A stretch of DNA of 40,031 bases, taken from assembly GCA_009840005.1 (NCBI GenBank), contig VXOR01000054.1, forward strand, positions 35,492-75,522, written 5' to 3'. Numbering within the stretch: position 1 is the first letter of the stretch; every line of letters begins with the position of its first letter. A program made the translations under genes and the position numbers. Source of the DNA: Gemmatimonadota bacterium (GTDB lineage Bacteria; Latescibacterota; UBA2968; UBA8231). The notes beneath the pieces are model-generated. The model saw nothing but the letters and a program-made list of their open reading frames with translations. It ran no database searches and had not been told where the DNA came from. This document shows positions 16,629 to 25,800 of this stretch, one piece after another.

Positions 16629-16794
16629 GGGTATTTTCGCAGAGTTGTGGTAGCAGAAAAAGTGCAGAGAATCTTGACCGCGCAAGAAGGGTCAGCACCA
16701 AGGAAGAGCAAGAACTGACGATGCAGCTTATCGTTGCAAAGCTAAACGTAAGAAATCTTGTGTTTATACAAATAGTCTTGTAGTTTAGATAGCG

Positions 16795-18300
16795 ATGAAT
16801 AGACTTCTAATTAGCTGGATCGGCAAAGCCGACCTTCAAGCACCGAAGGAGGAGCAACGCGTAGGGAAGGGTCCGATCACTCAATCTCTCAGCACGGGTT
16901 CCTATGATACTGCCGTGCTAGTCAGTGACTACTCTAAGGAAGTAGTAGCACCGTTCCTTAATTGGCTCCGGCCCCAGACCGATTCAGTGGTGACCGTCCG
17001 TCACGAGCCATTGTCTAGTCCTACTGACTTCGGTCAGATCTACGAGGCTGCGGTTCGGGTCGTGACCGAGGCGCTTGAGCATCACGGTAAAGATTCTGAG
17101 CTGATCTTTCATCTAAGCCCAGGTACTCCGGCCATGGCTGCCGTCTGGATCATTCTAGCCAAGACACGTTTTCCTGCTGAGTTGATCGAGTCTTCCCAAG
17201 AGTATGGAGTTCAGACAGCCTCCGTGCCCTTCGACATTTCGGCCGAATTCATACCCGACCTACTCCGAGTTCCAGACGAGCGCCTTGAGCAGCTAACCGC
17301 TGGGCTGCCTCCAGAGGCACCAGAGTTCGCTGACATCATCCACCGCAGCCGAGTCATGGCTCGGCTAGTCGCCAAGGCACGTCGCGTTGCGCCACGATCC
17401 GTGTCGGTTCTCATAGAAGGCGAGTCTGGCACAGGAAAGGAACTACTGGCTCGGGCGATTCATAGGGCCAGCCCTCGGCGGGACCAACCTTTCAAGGCGG
17501 TCAACTGCGGTGCAATACCGGCTGAACTCGTTGAATCCGAGCTCTTTGGGCACGAGAAAGGTGCCTTCACGGGCGCAGACAGGAGGAAGACTGGATACTT
17601 TGAGGATGCCGATGGTGGAACACTCTTTCTTGACGAGGTTGGCGAGCTCTCCCCTCCCGCCCAAGTAAAACTCCTTCGCATCCTCCAAGAGGGAGAGGTT
17701 ATACGTGTCGGCTCGACAACCCCACTCAAGGTAGATGTCCGAATTATCGCAGCGACCAATCGGACTCTCACCGAGGAAATCGCTGCGGGCCGCTTCAGGG
17801 AGGATCTCTTCTACCGCCTTGCGGTGGCTAGTCTACAGCTACCCCCATTGAGAGATCGCAAAGGAGACTTGAGCCTTCTCATAGATCGACTTCTCAAGAA
17901 GGTCAATGACGACCTCGCACAGGAACCGGGCTATGAGCACAAGAAACTTTCTCCGGGCGCAAGAAATATTCTCATCTCCCACCCATGGCCAGGCAATGTC
18001 CGCGAGTTGCTGAATACGCTTCATAGGGCTGCAATCTGGACTTCAGGACACACCATACGCAGCGAAGACGTACGGGAAGCGTTGCTACCGGCAATAGGCC
18101 AAGAAAAATCCAAGATTCTCGACCGTCCCCTCGGTGATGGCCTCAGCCTTCCGGATCTGTTGACTTCAGTTGCACAGCACTATCTGACACGTGCGCTCGA
18201 TGAGACCCAAGGGAACAAGACGCAGGCAGCCCACTTGGTGGGCCTTCCAAGCTACCAGACGTTCACGAATTGGTTGAGCAAGTACGGGGTGAATCGCTAA
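16795..18300 (+). CDS. Sigma-54-dependent activator with CARF-like N-terminal sensor
   Basis: A 501-residue bacterial enhancer-binding protein. Residues about 180-415 form the AAA+ core: Walker A GESGTGKE (Lys215), the GAFTGA loop that contacts sigma-54 (256-261), Walker B TLFLDEVGEL, and the ATNR and REDLFYRL blocks. Residues 455-501 are a Fis-type HTH with NKTQAAHLVGL. Residues 1-170 form an alpha/beta domain with LLISWIGKAD at the start and FHLSPGTPAMAAVWI near 105-118; the SPGT..M pattern resembles the ligand loop of CARF domains, as in the RtcR family, which bind linked nucleotides. I infer that it senses such a ligand and activates the operon behind it, whose sigma-54 promoter starts right after its stop codon. 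Confidence 0.88.
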   Translation: MNRLLISWIGKADLQAPKEEQRVGKGPITQSLSTGSYDTAVLVSDYSKEVVAPFLNWLRPQTDSVVTVRHEPLSSPTDFGQIYEAAVRVVTEALEHHGKDSELIFHLSPGTPAMAAVWIILAKTRFPAELIESSQEYGVQTASVPFDISAEFIPDLLRVPDERLEQLTAGLPPEAPEFADIIHRSRVMARLVAKARRVAPRSVSVLIEGESGTGKELLARAIHRASPRRDQPFKAVNCGAIPAELVESELFGHEKGAFTGADRRKTGYFEDADGGTLFLDEVGELSPPAQVKLLRILQEGEVIRVGSTTPLKVDVRIIAATNRTLTEEIAAGRFREDLFYRLAVASLQLPPLRDRKGDLSLLIDRLLKKVNDDLAQEPGYEHKKLSPGARNILISHPWPGNVRELLNTLHRAAIWTSGHTIRSEDVREALLPAIGQEKSKILDRPLGDGLSLPDLLTSVAQHYLTRALDETQGNKTQAAHLVGLPSYQTFTNWLSKYGVNR

Positions 18301-18316
18301 TGGCACGTATTTTGCA
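18301..18316 (+). promoter_or_regulatory. Consensus sigma-54 (-24/-12) promoter of the hsd operon
   Basis: TGGCACGTATTTTGCA fits the sigma-54 consensus TGGCACGNNNNTTGCW at every defined base; GG (18302-18303) and GC (18314-18315) are 10 bases apart as required. It begins on the base after the activator stop codon and 66 bases before the hsdR ATG. Transcription would start near 18327. Activator sites are expected upstream, inside the 3' end of the activator gene, but I could not identify them. Confidence 0.88.
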
Positions 18317-18366
18317 TTGCATAACATGAGCCGCTAGGCAACGCTATACACCATGCGGATGAGACT

Positions 18367-20655
18367 ATGAGCCGAAACGAAGACAGAACATGCCGGGAAC
18401 TGATCGAGCCCGCCCTCAAGAAAGCTGGATGGGAGTGGGACCGGGAGGTCGTCATCGGTCCCGGCCGAGTCAACCTAACCGGCGAGTCGATGTACGACTC
18501 TTCCCAGAGGATCATCGCCGACTACGTACTGCGTCTCTCGCAGATGCCGCTCGCCATCCTCGAGGCCAAGGCCGAGGCGAGGGCAGCAACGGACGGTATG
18601 CAGCAGGGATCCCGGTACGCCGACCGCCTAGGTCTTCGATTTTCGATTGCCTCAAATGGGCGCGAGTACATCCTGACCGACAACAAGACCGGTGAATTCG
18701 AGTCATTCGACACTCCGCCCACACCAGGGGACATCCTCTCTCGCCTCGGACGCAACATCGTCTGGCCAGAGTGGGACTCAGCGTTCAAGGCACCTTGGTA
18801 CGAGGACCAGATTACCCAGAAGAAGGTGCGTCCCTATCAGGAGATGGCCATCTTTGAAACCCTCTATCGCTTTAGCCAAGGGGAAAAGCGGGCACTCCTC
18901 CTAATGGCCACGGGGACAGGCAAGACCTTTACCGTTTTCCAACTCGCGTGGAAGTTGATGCGTGGGGATGTCTTGCCGAACAACCGTCTCCTCTTTCTCA
19001 CTGACCGTAACAGTCTCAAAAATCAAGCCTACCGGGCCTTCGCTGGCTTCGCCTCGGACGAGCGAGTTGTCATCGATAAGGAACGGGTCAGCCGAGGAGA
19101 GCATCTCGTCGGGAGAATCTTCTTCGCCAATTACCAGAATCTCGACGAGGAACTGGACGGAAAGAAGCTTTACGAGTACTTCGACTCGGATTTCTTCGAT
19201 CTGGTCGTGGTGGACGAGTGTCACCGTTCTGGCTTCGGCGATTGGTTCGGTGTCCTTGATCATTTCAAGTCAGCCTACCAGCTAGGTCTCACTGCCACTC
19301 CTCGTGAGTTGGACCAGAGCGGTCGCGACCTCACCGAGGAGGAGGTGCGACGTGATACCTATGAGTACTTCGGCGAGCCCATCTATACTTACTCTTTGAG
19401 ACAGGCCATTGAAGACGGCTACCTTGTTCCCTATCTACTCGAAGAGCGTATTTCGAATCTAGATGAAGACGGCTACATCGGCCCCGACGGCAAGCATTAC
19501 ACCACGAGTAACTTCGAGCGCGACATCAGACTACCCGATCGTACGCGGATCATCGCGGAGGATCTCTGGTCAACTCTTGGGAAATACGATATTCGGGACG
19601 ATAAGACCATCGTCTTCTGCGTTGATGATACGCACGCGGCGTTCTTCGCGGCCGAGTTGCGGCGTCTCTCAGGTGATAACGACTACGCTGCGCGAATCAC
19701 AAGGTCTGAACGCAACTCACATCAGCTTGAGCGCAACTTCGGAGAGGTCGGTCGTACCAAGCCCCGAGTGGCGGTCACGGTTGATCTCCTGACCACGGGC
19801 TTCGACGCGCCCGATGTCAAGAATATCGTTTTCGCTCGGCCTGTGAAGAGCGCTATCCTCTACAAGCAGATGAAGGGCCGGGGAACTCGCCTCTGCGACG
19901 ACATCAATAAGCGCTACTTCACCATCTTCGACTACGCTGGAGCGAACTTACTCGAAGATGCCGAGTTCGATGGACATCCAGCCAACCTTCAGAAGAGCCG
20001 TAAGTCATCACCGCTGAAGAAGCCAACTGAGAGCACTAAGGAGAAACCAGTCGGAGAGGGTATCTCAGTCTATATCTCCTCGACTGAGCGATATGTCTGC
20101 TTGGCCGATGGCCGCAAAATTCCCTTCGACGAGTACCAAGAGCAGTCACGTGAAGTCATTCGGAGCATCGCGCCAACCAATATCGACCAGCTACTAGGTA
20201 TCTGGATCGACAAGAGCACGCGCCACGACCTACGGTCCGAACTCACAGACAGGGACATCCATGTGGCCGCGTTCAGGCACTACTTCGACCTCGACGGATC
20301 GGATGATGTGGACATTCTCGGCAAGGTGGGTTACGAACTGGTGAGGATACCTTCTCGCCATGATCGCGTTGTCCGTTTCTGGGATGCCGATGAGAACTGG
20401 CTGCTCACTCAGCTTGGCGAGCACGATCTCCCTGATGAAGATCGCTTCAAGACGCACTTCTGGGAGACGGGCCTCGATCACTATTCGCTCTACGGCATCG
20501 ACGATCTTGAGAAGGGCAGCACCTACAGCGCACCCCAATTCGTGGAACGATTCGGTAGCTTTAGCAGGTTGTTGAACCGCTACGGAGGAGCCGACAAGCT
20601 GAAGGCGGATTTGGAAACAGTAAAACAGCACCTCTACGTACCGATGGTGGCATAG
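18367..20655 (+). CDS. hsdR: Type I restriction endonuclease subunit R
   Basis: HsdR is the translocating and cutting subunit of type I restriction enzymes. The 762 residues are close to the shorter EcoEI-like class. The N-terminal nuclease shows a PD-(D/E)xK site: Asp52, then Glu66-Ala-Lys68 in AILEAKAE. The SF2 motor follows, with Walker A MATGTGKT (Lys186), DECH at 283-286, GLTATP, and helicase motif VI-like KQMKGRGTRLC. The C-terminal third corresponds to the HsdR C-terminal region that binds the methylase. All catalytic residues are present, so it should be active. It is the first gene behind the sigma-54 promoter, and ends 10 bases before the HsdM-S start, so restriction expression depends on the activator. 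Confidence 0.93.
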   Translation: MSRNEDRTCRELIEPALKKAGWEWDREVVIGPGRVNLTGESMYDSSQRIIADYVLRLSQMPLAILEAKAEARAATDGMQQGSRYADRLGLRFSIASNGREYILTDNKTGEFESFDTPPTPGDILSRLGRNIVWPEWDSAFKAPWYEDQITQKKVRPYQEMAIFETLYRFSQGEKRALLLMATGTGKTFTVFQLAWKLMRGDVLPNNRLLFLTDRNSLKNQAYRAFAGFASDERVVIDKERVSRGEHLVGRIFFANYQNLDEELDGKKLYEYFDSDFFDLVVVDECHRSGFGDWFGVLDHFKSAYQLGLTATPRELDQSGRDLTEEEVRRDTYEYFGEPIYTYSLRQAIEDGYLVPYLLEERISNLDEDGYIGPDGKHYTTSNFERDIRLPDRTRIIAEDLWSTLGKYDIRDDKTIVFCVDDTHAAFFAAELRRLSGDNDYAARITRSERNSHQLERNFGEVGRTKPRVAVTVDLLTTGFDAPDVKNIVFARPVKSAILYKQMKGRGTRLCDDINKRYFTIFDYAGANLLEDAEFDGHPANLQKSRKSSPLKKPTESTKEKPVGEGISVYISSTERYVCLADGRKIPFDEYQEQSREVIRSIAPTNIDQLLGIWIDKSTRHDLRSELTDRDIHVAAFRHYFDLDGSDDVDILGKVGYELVRIPSRHDRVVRFWDADENWLLTQLGEHDLPDEDRFKTHFWETGLDHYSLYGIDDLEKGSTYSAPQFVERFGSFSRLLNRYGGADKLKADLETVKQHLYVPMVA

Positions 20656-20665
20656 GAGAATGCGC

Positions 20666-22786
20666 ATGGCCCACAGCAAGGCCAAAAACAAAAACAAGCA
20701 GGCGTCCAACAACGAGACAGAGCACCGTCGCCAAGAGGTGCAACAAGCCATCAAGAGTGCCTGCGATCAGCTCCGGGACGATGGTGTGGACCCGCGCGAC
20801 TACGTGGAGCAACTCGCTTGGTTGTTCTTCCTCAAGGCATTTGACGAGATGGAGAGCCGTCGCGAAGAAGAGGCGGCCTTCGACGGCTCGCCCTATCGCC
20901 GAAGACTCGACGGTGAGTACCGCTGGTCGAGTTGGTCATCGATGTCCAACCGGCCCGATCAGATGCTGGAGTTTGTCGATGGAAAACTCTGGCCTCACCT
21001 CAGAGCTTTCGGAGAGACTGAGGATACTCGGCAATTCGCGAACGACCCGATTGCCGAACGATTTCGTCGAATCTTCTGGACGGTTCGCAACCATTCCCGT
21101 CGCGGCGCGAGTTTTGCTCGGGTCACTCAGCAAGTCAATCGTCTCCACTTTGGCGATGCGACTGATGTCATCGTGCTTTCGGAGCTCTACGAGGGGCTGC
21201 TGAAGGATGTGGCTGCCGACTCTGCCGGCTACGCTGGCGAATTCTACACGCAACGCCACATCATCCAAGCCATGATCAACGTAGTTCGTCCCAAGATCGG
21301 AGACCGCATCTACGATCCGTGCTTCGGAACGGCTGGCTTCCTTGCCGAATCGGCCGAGTACATCCGGAATATGGAGGGCACCCTCAGTGGCTCGCATCTC
21401 GACCAACTCCAACAAAAAACCTTCTACGGCATCGAACTCAAGCCGCTGACCTACCTACTTGGCACGATGAACATGCTACTGCATCGCATTGAGGGCGCGA
21501 ATATAGAACTTGGGAACACACTAGAGCTGCACTCTACTAACGTCCCGGAAAATGACCGCTACGACGTCATCCTCTCGAATCCACCCTACGGCGGAAAGAT
21601 GGCTCGGGAGCTCCAGACCAATTTCACGATCCAATCGGGTTCCACCGAGATTCTTTTTTTACAGCACATCATGGCGAACTTGGCCACGGGAGGGCGGGCC
21701 GCAGTAATTATCCCCGAGGGCGTCCTGTTCCGTGGCGGTCCCGACGCCAAAATCCGTGAACGACTTCTTCGTGAGTTCGATGTCCATACGGTCCTCTCGC
21801 TGCCAGTCGGATGCTTCCTCCCCTATACGAGCGTGAAGACGAATATCATCTTCTTCAATCGCTGCAAAGATCACCTTGGCACCAAGGATGTCTGGTTCTA
21901 TGAACTCACCAACGACGGTTTCGACCTCAAGTCGACGCGGCGACCAATCCAAGGAAGCCAGATACCCGATTTCCGCGCCAAGTGGGAGGAGCGGTTAGAA
22001 GGAGATAACTCTTGGATCGTTTCGATCAGCGAGATCGCGCAGCGAGACTGGGATCTCTCTGCGCGAAATCCCAACAAGGAAAAGGAGCTTGAATACAAGC
22101 CTCCATTGGAACTAGTTCAGTCCATCAAGGCGAAGGAAAAGAGGGTCATCGAACTTCTGGGAGAACTTGAGGAATTTCTGGAGAACTTGAGGAACTTCTG
22201 GAGAAGCCCAATGCCTGAGTCCCCACGAATACCCCTGGGTAGTATCGCTCCGAAGGCTGACGCACCAATACCAGCCTCGGACGCCATGGTTTGGAATCTC
22301 TCATTGGACGATGTTGAGACTGGCACCGGAACAATCCGGGAGCGGAAGCATTGCCTTGTAAGTGAGTTGGGATCAACCAAGTGCTCCTTCGACACTCGCC
22401 ATGTTCTCTACTCGAAGCTAAGACCTTACCTGAATAAGGTTGTCGTGCCAGATCAGCCCGGCGTCGGCACAAGTGAACTAATTCCTCTACTGCCAGATCC
22501 AGAACGACTGGACCGCAGCTTTCTAGCCTACTACCTCCGGTCACCAGAATTTGTCGATTTCGCCGTCGCCCACTCACGAGGGGCAAATCTTCCTCGAGTG
22601 GCCATGAGAGCACTCTGGACACACCGAGTCCCTGTTCCATCTCTCGATGAGCAAAGACGGATCGTCGAAAGAATTGAAATGTGCATGAAACGGGTACGAG
22701 ATATTCAAGCGCTCCGAGGACCACTGGAGGAGATGGCCTCCCTTACTGCTTCTATCCTCCGTAGTACCTTTTCGGGATCGCTCTAA
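20666..22786 (+). CDS. hsdM: Type I methylase HsdM fused to a single-TRD HsdS
   Basis: A 706-residue fusion. Residues 10-500 are HsdM: N-terminal helical domain (DYVEQLAWLFFLKAFDEME), SAM motif DPCFGTAGFL at 217, and catalytic motif IV NPPY at 305-308, so an active N6-adenine methylase is likely. From residue 516 the protein is HsdS-like with one target-recognition domain (IPLGSIAPKADAP onward) and one conserved helix region (LDEQRRIVERIE). Ordinary HsdS has two TRDs, so this subunit must dimerise or pair with a second half-S. ATG 20666 is chosen because AGGAG lies 7 bases before it; the ATG at 20660 sits too close. The M-S junction contains a 20-bp tandem repeat that put two once separate genes into one frame. 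Confidence 0.9.
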   Translation: MAHSKAKNKNKQASNNETEHRRQEVQQAIKSACDQLRDDGVDPRDYVEQLAWLFFLKAFDEMESRREEEAAFDGSPYRRRLDGEYRWSSWSSMSNRPDQMLEFVDGKLWPHLRAFGETEDTRQFANDPIAERFRRIFWTVRNHSRRGASFARVTQQVNRLHFGDATDVIVLSELYEGLLKDVAADSAGYAGEFYTQRHIIQAMINVVRPKIGDRIYDPCFGTAGFLAESAEYIRNMEGTLSGSHLDQLQQKTFYGIELKPLTYLLGTMNMLLHRIEGANIELGNTLELHSTNVPENDRYDVILSNPPYGGKMARELQTNFTIQSGSTEILFLQHIMANLATGGRAAVIIPEGVLFRGGPDAKIRERLLREFDVHTVLSLPVGCFLPYTSVKTNIIFFNRCKDHLGTKDVWFYELTNDGFDLKSTRRPIQGSQIPDFRAKWEERLEGDNSWIVSISEIAQRDWDLSARNPNKEKELEYKPPLELVQSIKAKEKRVIELLGELEEFLENLRNFWRSPMPESPRIPLGSIAPKADAPIPASDAMVWNLSLDDVETGTGTIRERKHCLVSELGSTKCSFDTRHVLYSKLRPYLNKVVVPDQPGVGTSELIPLLPDPERLDRSFLAYYLRSPEFVDFAVAHSRGANLPRVAMRALWTHRVPVPSLDEQRRIVERIEMCMKRVRDIQALRGPLEEMASLTASILRSTFSGSL
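22161..22200 (+). repeat. 20-bp tandem duplication at the HsdM-HsdS junction
   Basis: Bases 22161-22180 and 22181-22200 are the same 20-mer with one difference (T/C at position 15); nine bases of a further copy precede the array. Twenty is not a multiple of three, so the copies are read in different frames (GELEEF and ENLRNF). Removing one copy would make the M frame read ELEELLEKPNA and stop at TGA 22216-22218. Confidence 0.93.
22200..22213 (+). promoter_or_regulatory. Relic or alternative HsdS translation start inside the fusion
   Basis: GGAG (22200-22203) stands 7 bases before ATG 22211, which opens MPESPRIPLGSIAP, exactly where an HsdS chain should begin. In the one-copy form of the neighbouring repeat, this ATG would overlap the HsdM stop by 8 bases, a usual hsdM-hsdS arrangement. 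In the present sequence it could still give free HsdS. Confidence 0.7.
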
Positions 22787-22818
22787 GCTATGCGGACCGC
22801 AATGGAGGCCATCGGCAC

Positions 22819-25800
22819 ATGAAGCAGCTTGAACTTACATCTCACGTGTCCGAGCTATGGACCAGCCTCGACAGGATGCACAGCAAGCATCCACTTGAGG
22901 CGGTCATTGCTCCCTTTGCATCTGCCCTATTCCTGCTTCGTTGGGCTGACCATCTAGATACCGAGCAGGAAGCCGTAGCCACCTTCGACGGTCACGACTA
23001 CCTGCCTGCGCTACCTCGGGATCAGCATTGGTCCTCGTGGAGCGATCTTCGCGGTACGGAGCTTGTAGACGTCCTTCAGGAAAAAGTATTGCCCGCGCTG
23101 CACAACGCGCCCAATACCAACCTCGGCCAGTTCTTGCAACGGCTTGTACGCGTCGTTAAGGCCCTCGTCCACGAATCTCCTGAGGTGATCGAGGCGCTCG
23201 TCCAGTGGGTCCAAGCTTTCAATCTGGAAACTGCCACTCATAGACAAGTGGCAGGGGATGCCCTTGTGGCCCTTGTGGAAAAAACCGCTGCGAAGGCCGA
23301 AACCCTCGGAGATTACACAACTCCTCGACCTGTGGTCGAGATGATGACTGATCTTATCGATCCTAGTCCAGGCGAACGCATCTATGATCCCTGCTTCGGC
23401 ACCGGAGGTCTGCTCTCCACAGTAGCAAGCAAACTCCGCGAGAAAACAATGCGGATGCCCCCAAAAGTCTGGACAGAAGTCCAACAACACAGCGTGTTCG
23501 GGATCGAGATCAGCCCGTACGGCTACAGCATCGGGCTTGCGAGAGTCGTCTTGGCAGGCATTGAGCAACCCAGACTCGAACTCGGTGACGCCTTAGAACG
23601 CCCCTTGGCCAAAGATCGGTCCTCAGAGGGCTTTGACTGCATTCTGGCTGTACCTCCTTGGGGGAGACGCGCACGCCCGGAAGCCACAGCCCAATTTCAG
23701 GTGTCGGCAACTAACATTGAGACACTATTTCTCCAGCATGTGATGGCTTCTCTTCGTCCGGGTGGTCGCGCCATCATCGCCCTTCCTGATAGTGCTCTTT
23801 TCCGAACCGGCCCCGACCAGAAGGTCCGCAAGGAACTCCTCACCAATTACTGTGTAGAAGGAGTGGTGTCGCTGCCAGCCGGGGCTTTTCATCCGTACAC
23901 CGGGATCAAGACGAGCCTAGTTCTCTTCCGTCGAGAGAAAGCGGCGCAGGCCGTTCGCTTCATGCAGGTGGAGGAGTGGCCCTCTATCCAACCAGAAGAC
24001 GGGCTCAGCCGTGAGAAGGCAGTCGAAGTGGCTCACAGTACCGCTGACGAATTCAGGAGCGGGACTCCAAACGACAGTCTCTGGGAAACCCCGGTCAAGG
24101 AACTCAAGGCTAGGGACTGGGAGTTGGTCGCCAAACGAACAGGTGAGGAAGCTCTGTCTCGCTTTCTTCGAGCTCTGCAGAAGGGGGATGTCAATGTCTC
24201 CATACAGCCACTCAACAAGGTAGCGGAAATTTTTACCGGTGTTTCGTACGGGAAGTCAGTGACCACTCCGCACGGTGACGATCCATCGGTGTTCACTGGC
24301 CTCGTGCGCGTAGCGGATGTGAACCGCACAGGTGTACAATCTCCGTCCCTATTCCTGACCAAGAAGGGTAACAAACGAGTGCAGTCGAAGCATCGGCTAC
24401 GCGCCGGCGATATCCTGCTCACTACCTCTGGCACTATCGGAAAGCTAGCGGTCGTGTCCGAGTCAACAGGTACCGTGGGCGCAGTGGCCGCCAAGAGCTT
24501 GGTAGTCATACGCCCCAAGGAACAACTCTCTTCACAGTTTTTGAAAAGTCTCCTAGCCTCTGATGCCTACCAAGAGTGGCTTCGTGTTCACGCACGTGGG
24601 GCAACTATACAGCACCTCTCCGTTCAAACGCTGCGGCATCTTCCCGTCTTGGTGCCGCAAGTTCCAATCCAAGAGCGTGTTGTAAAGCAGGTGGATGAGG
24701 AGGGAAACGATCCCTTTGCTGTCCTCGTACATATCCTGATGAGTGATAGCGAGGAGCCGATTGTCTCATGGTTGATGGGATCTTCCGATATGCAAGAGTT
24801 GCGGAAATCAGGCCAGCCAGCCAGCAGGGTGGCATTCTTGGAAAGGATTGCTCATTCGGTCTGGACGCTTCAAAATCAGGTCGCTAGCTCGCGCACTCAC
24901 AGCACGCCTCAATTCGCCGACTGGCTGAAAGATTTCGCGGAGGCTATAAAGACACTGCAGGGTCTGAGCCACGTACCACCCGGAGCGGGGCGCATGGCAC
25001 TCCTCGACAGCGCACAACACCACCTTAAAGAGGTCTATTCGGCTATCAGAAAACTAGGAGATGCCTATTTTACAGGATGGAAGTCCGGTATGGGGTTCCA
25101 CTCGGGTCTTCCTATCGGCGAGACGATGCTGCCGGCATTCGCTTCCGCGATAGATGTCACCAAAAAGATTTCCCGGCTGGTTCGGGCCGAGTTGGACTCT
25201 ATCCTAGAGGATGTCAAATTGGAGCCAAGGGTTGAGCCAAGCGCGGTTGTAGCGGGAACGGAGAACGAAATCCAGGTCCGCGTAAAAAACCTGTCGCCTC
25301 TAGCACTACGCAACATCTCGGTCTCCACATCCCCCTCGGTCGGCTCAACCCATGTCGATTACCTCGCTGAGGAGGAGACGCTCAGTTTTACGGCGAAGAT
25401 CCCAGCGGACGCAGAAACCGGGCCATTCCAGTTCGTGCTTCGATGGCAAGCCGACCGCTTTGACGGCCGGCCTGTATCAGGTGAACTGCCGCTCGCGGTA
25501 GATGTTCGTTCCACGCGAGAGTTCGTCCACCTCGCCGAGCTCGGCACCAGCCCGTACATCGTCGGAAGCCCGATTGATCGCGAGGAGATGTTCTTCGGGC
25601 GCCAAGACATCATCGACACGATTCAGCGGCAGCTCTCTACCAGCCACCGGGCCAACGTCATTCTTCTAGAAGGCAACCGCAGAACAGGCAAGACCTCAAT
25701 TCTCAAGCGCCTGCAGGCCCCCAACGTGCTTCCGGGCTGGATTGTCGCGTACTGCTCCCTACAAGGTGGCGAAGGCCACGAAAGCAAGGCCGGTTTGCCC

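Noticed and set aside
16629..16794. Possible att site or insertion sequence at the left edge of the island
   Set aside because: No integrase, transposase, tRNA or matching direct repeat was found; the only link between both island edges is the HAD sequence.
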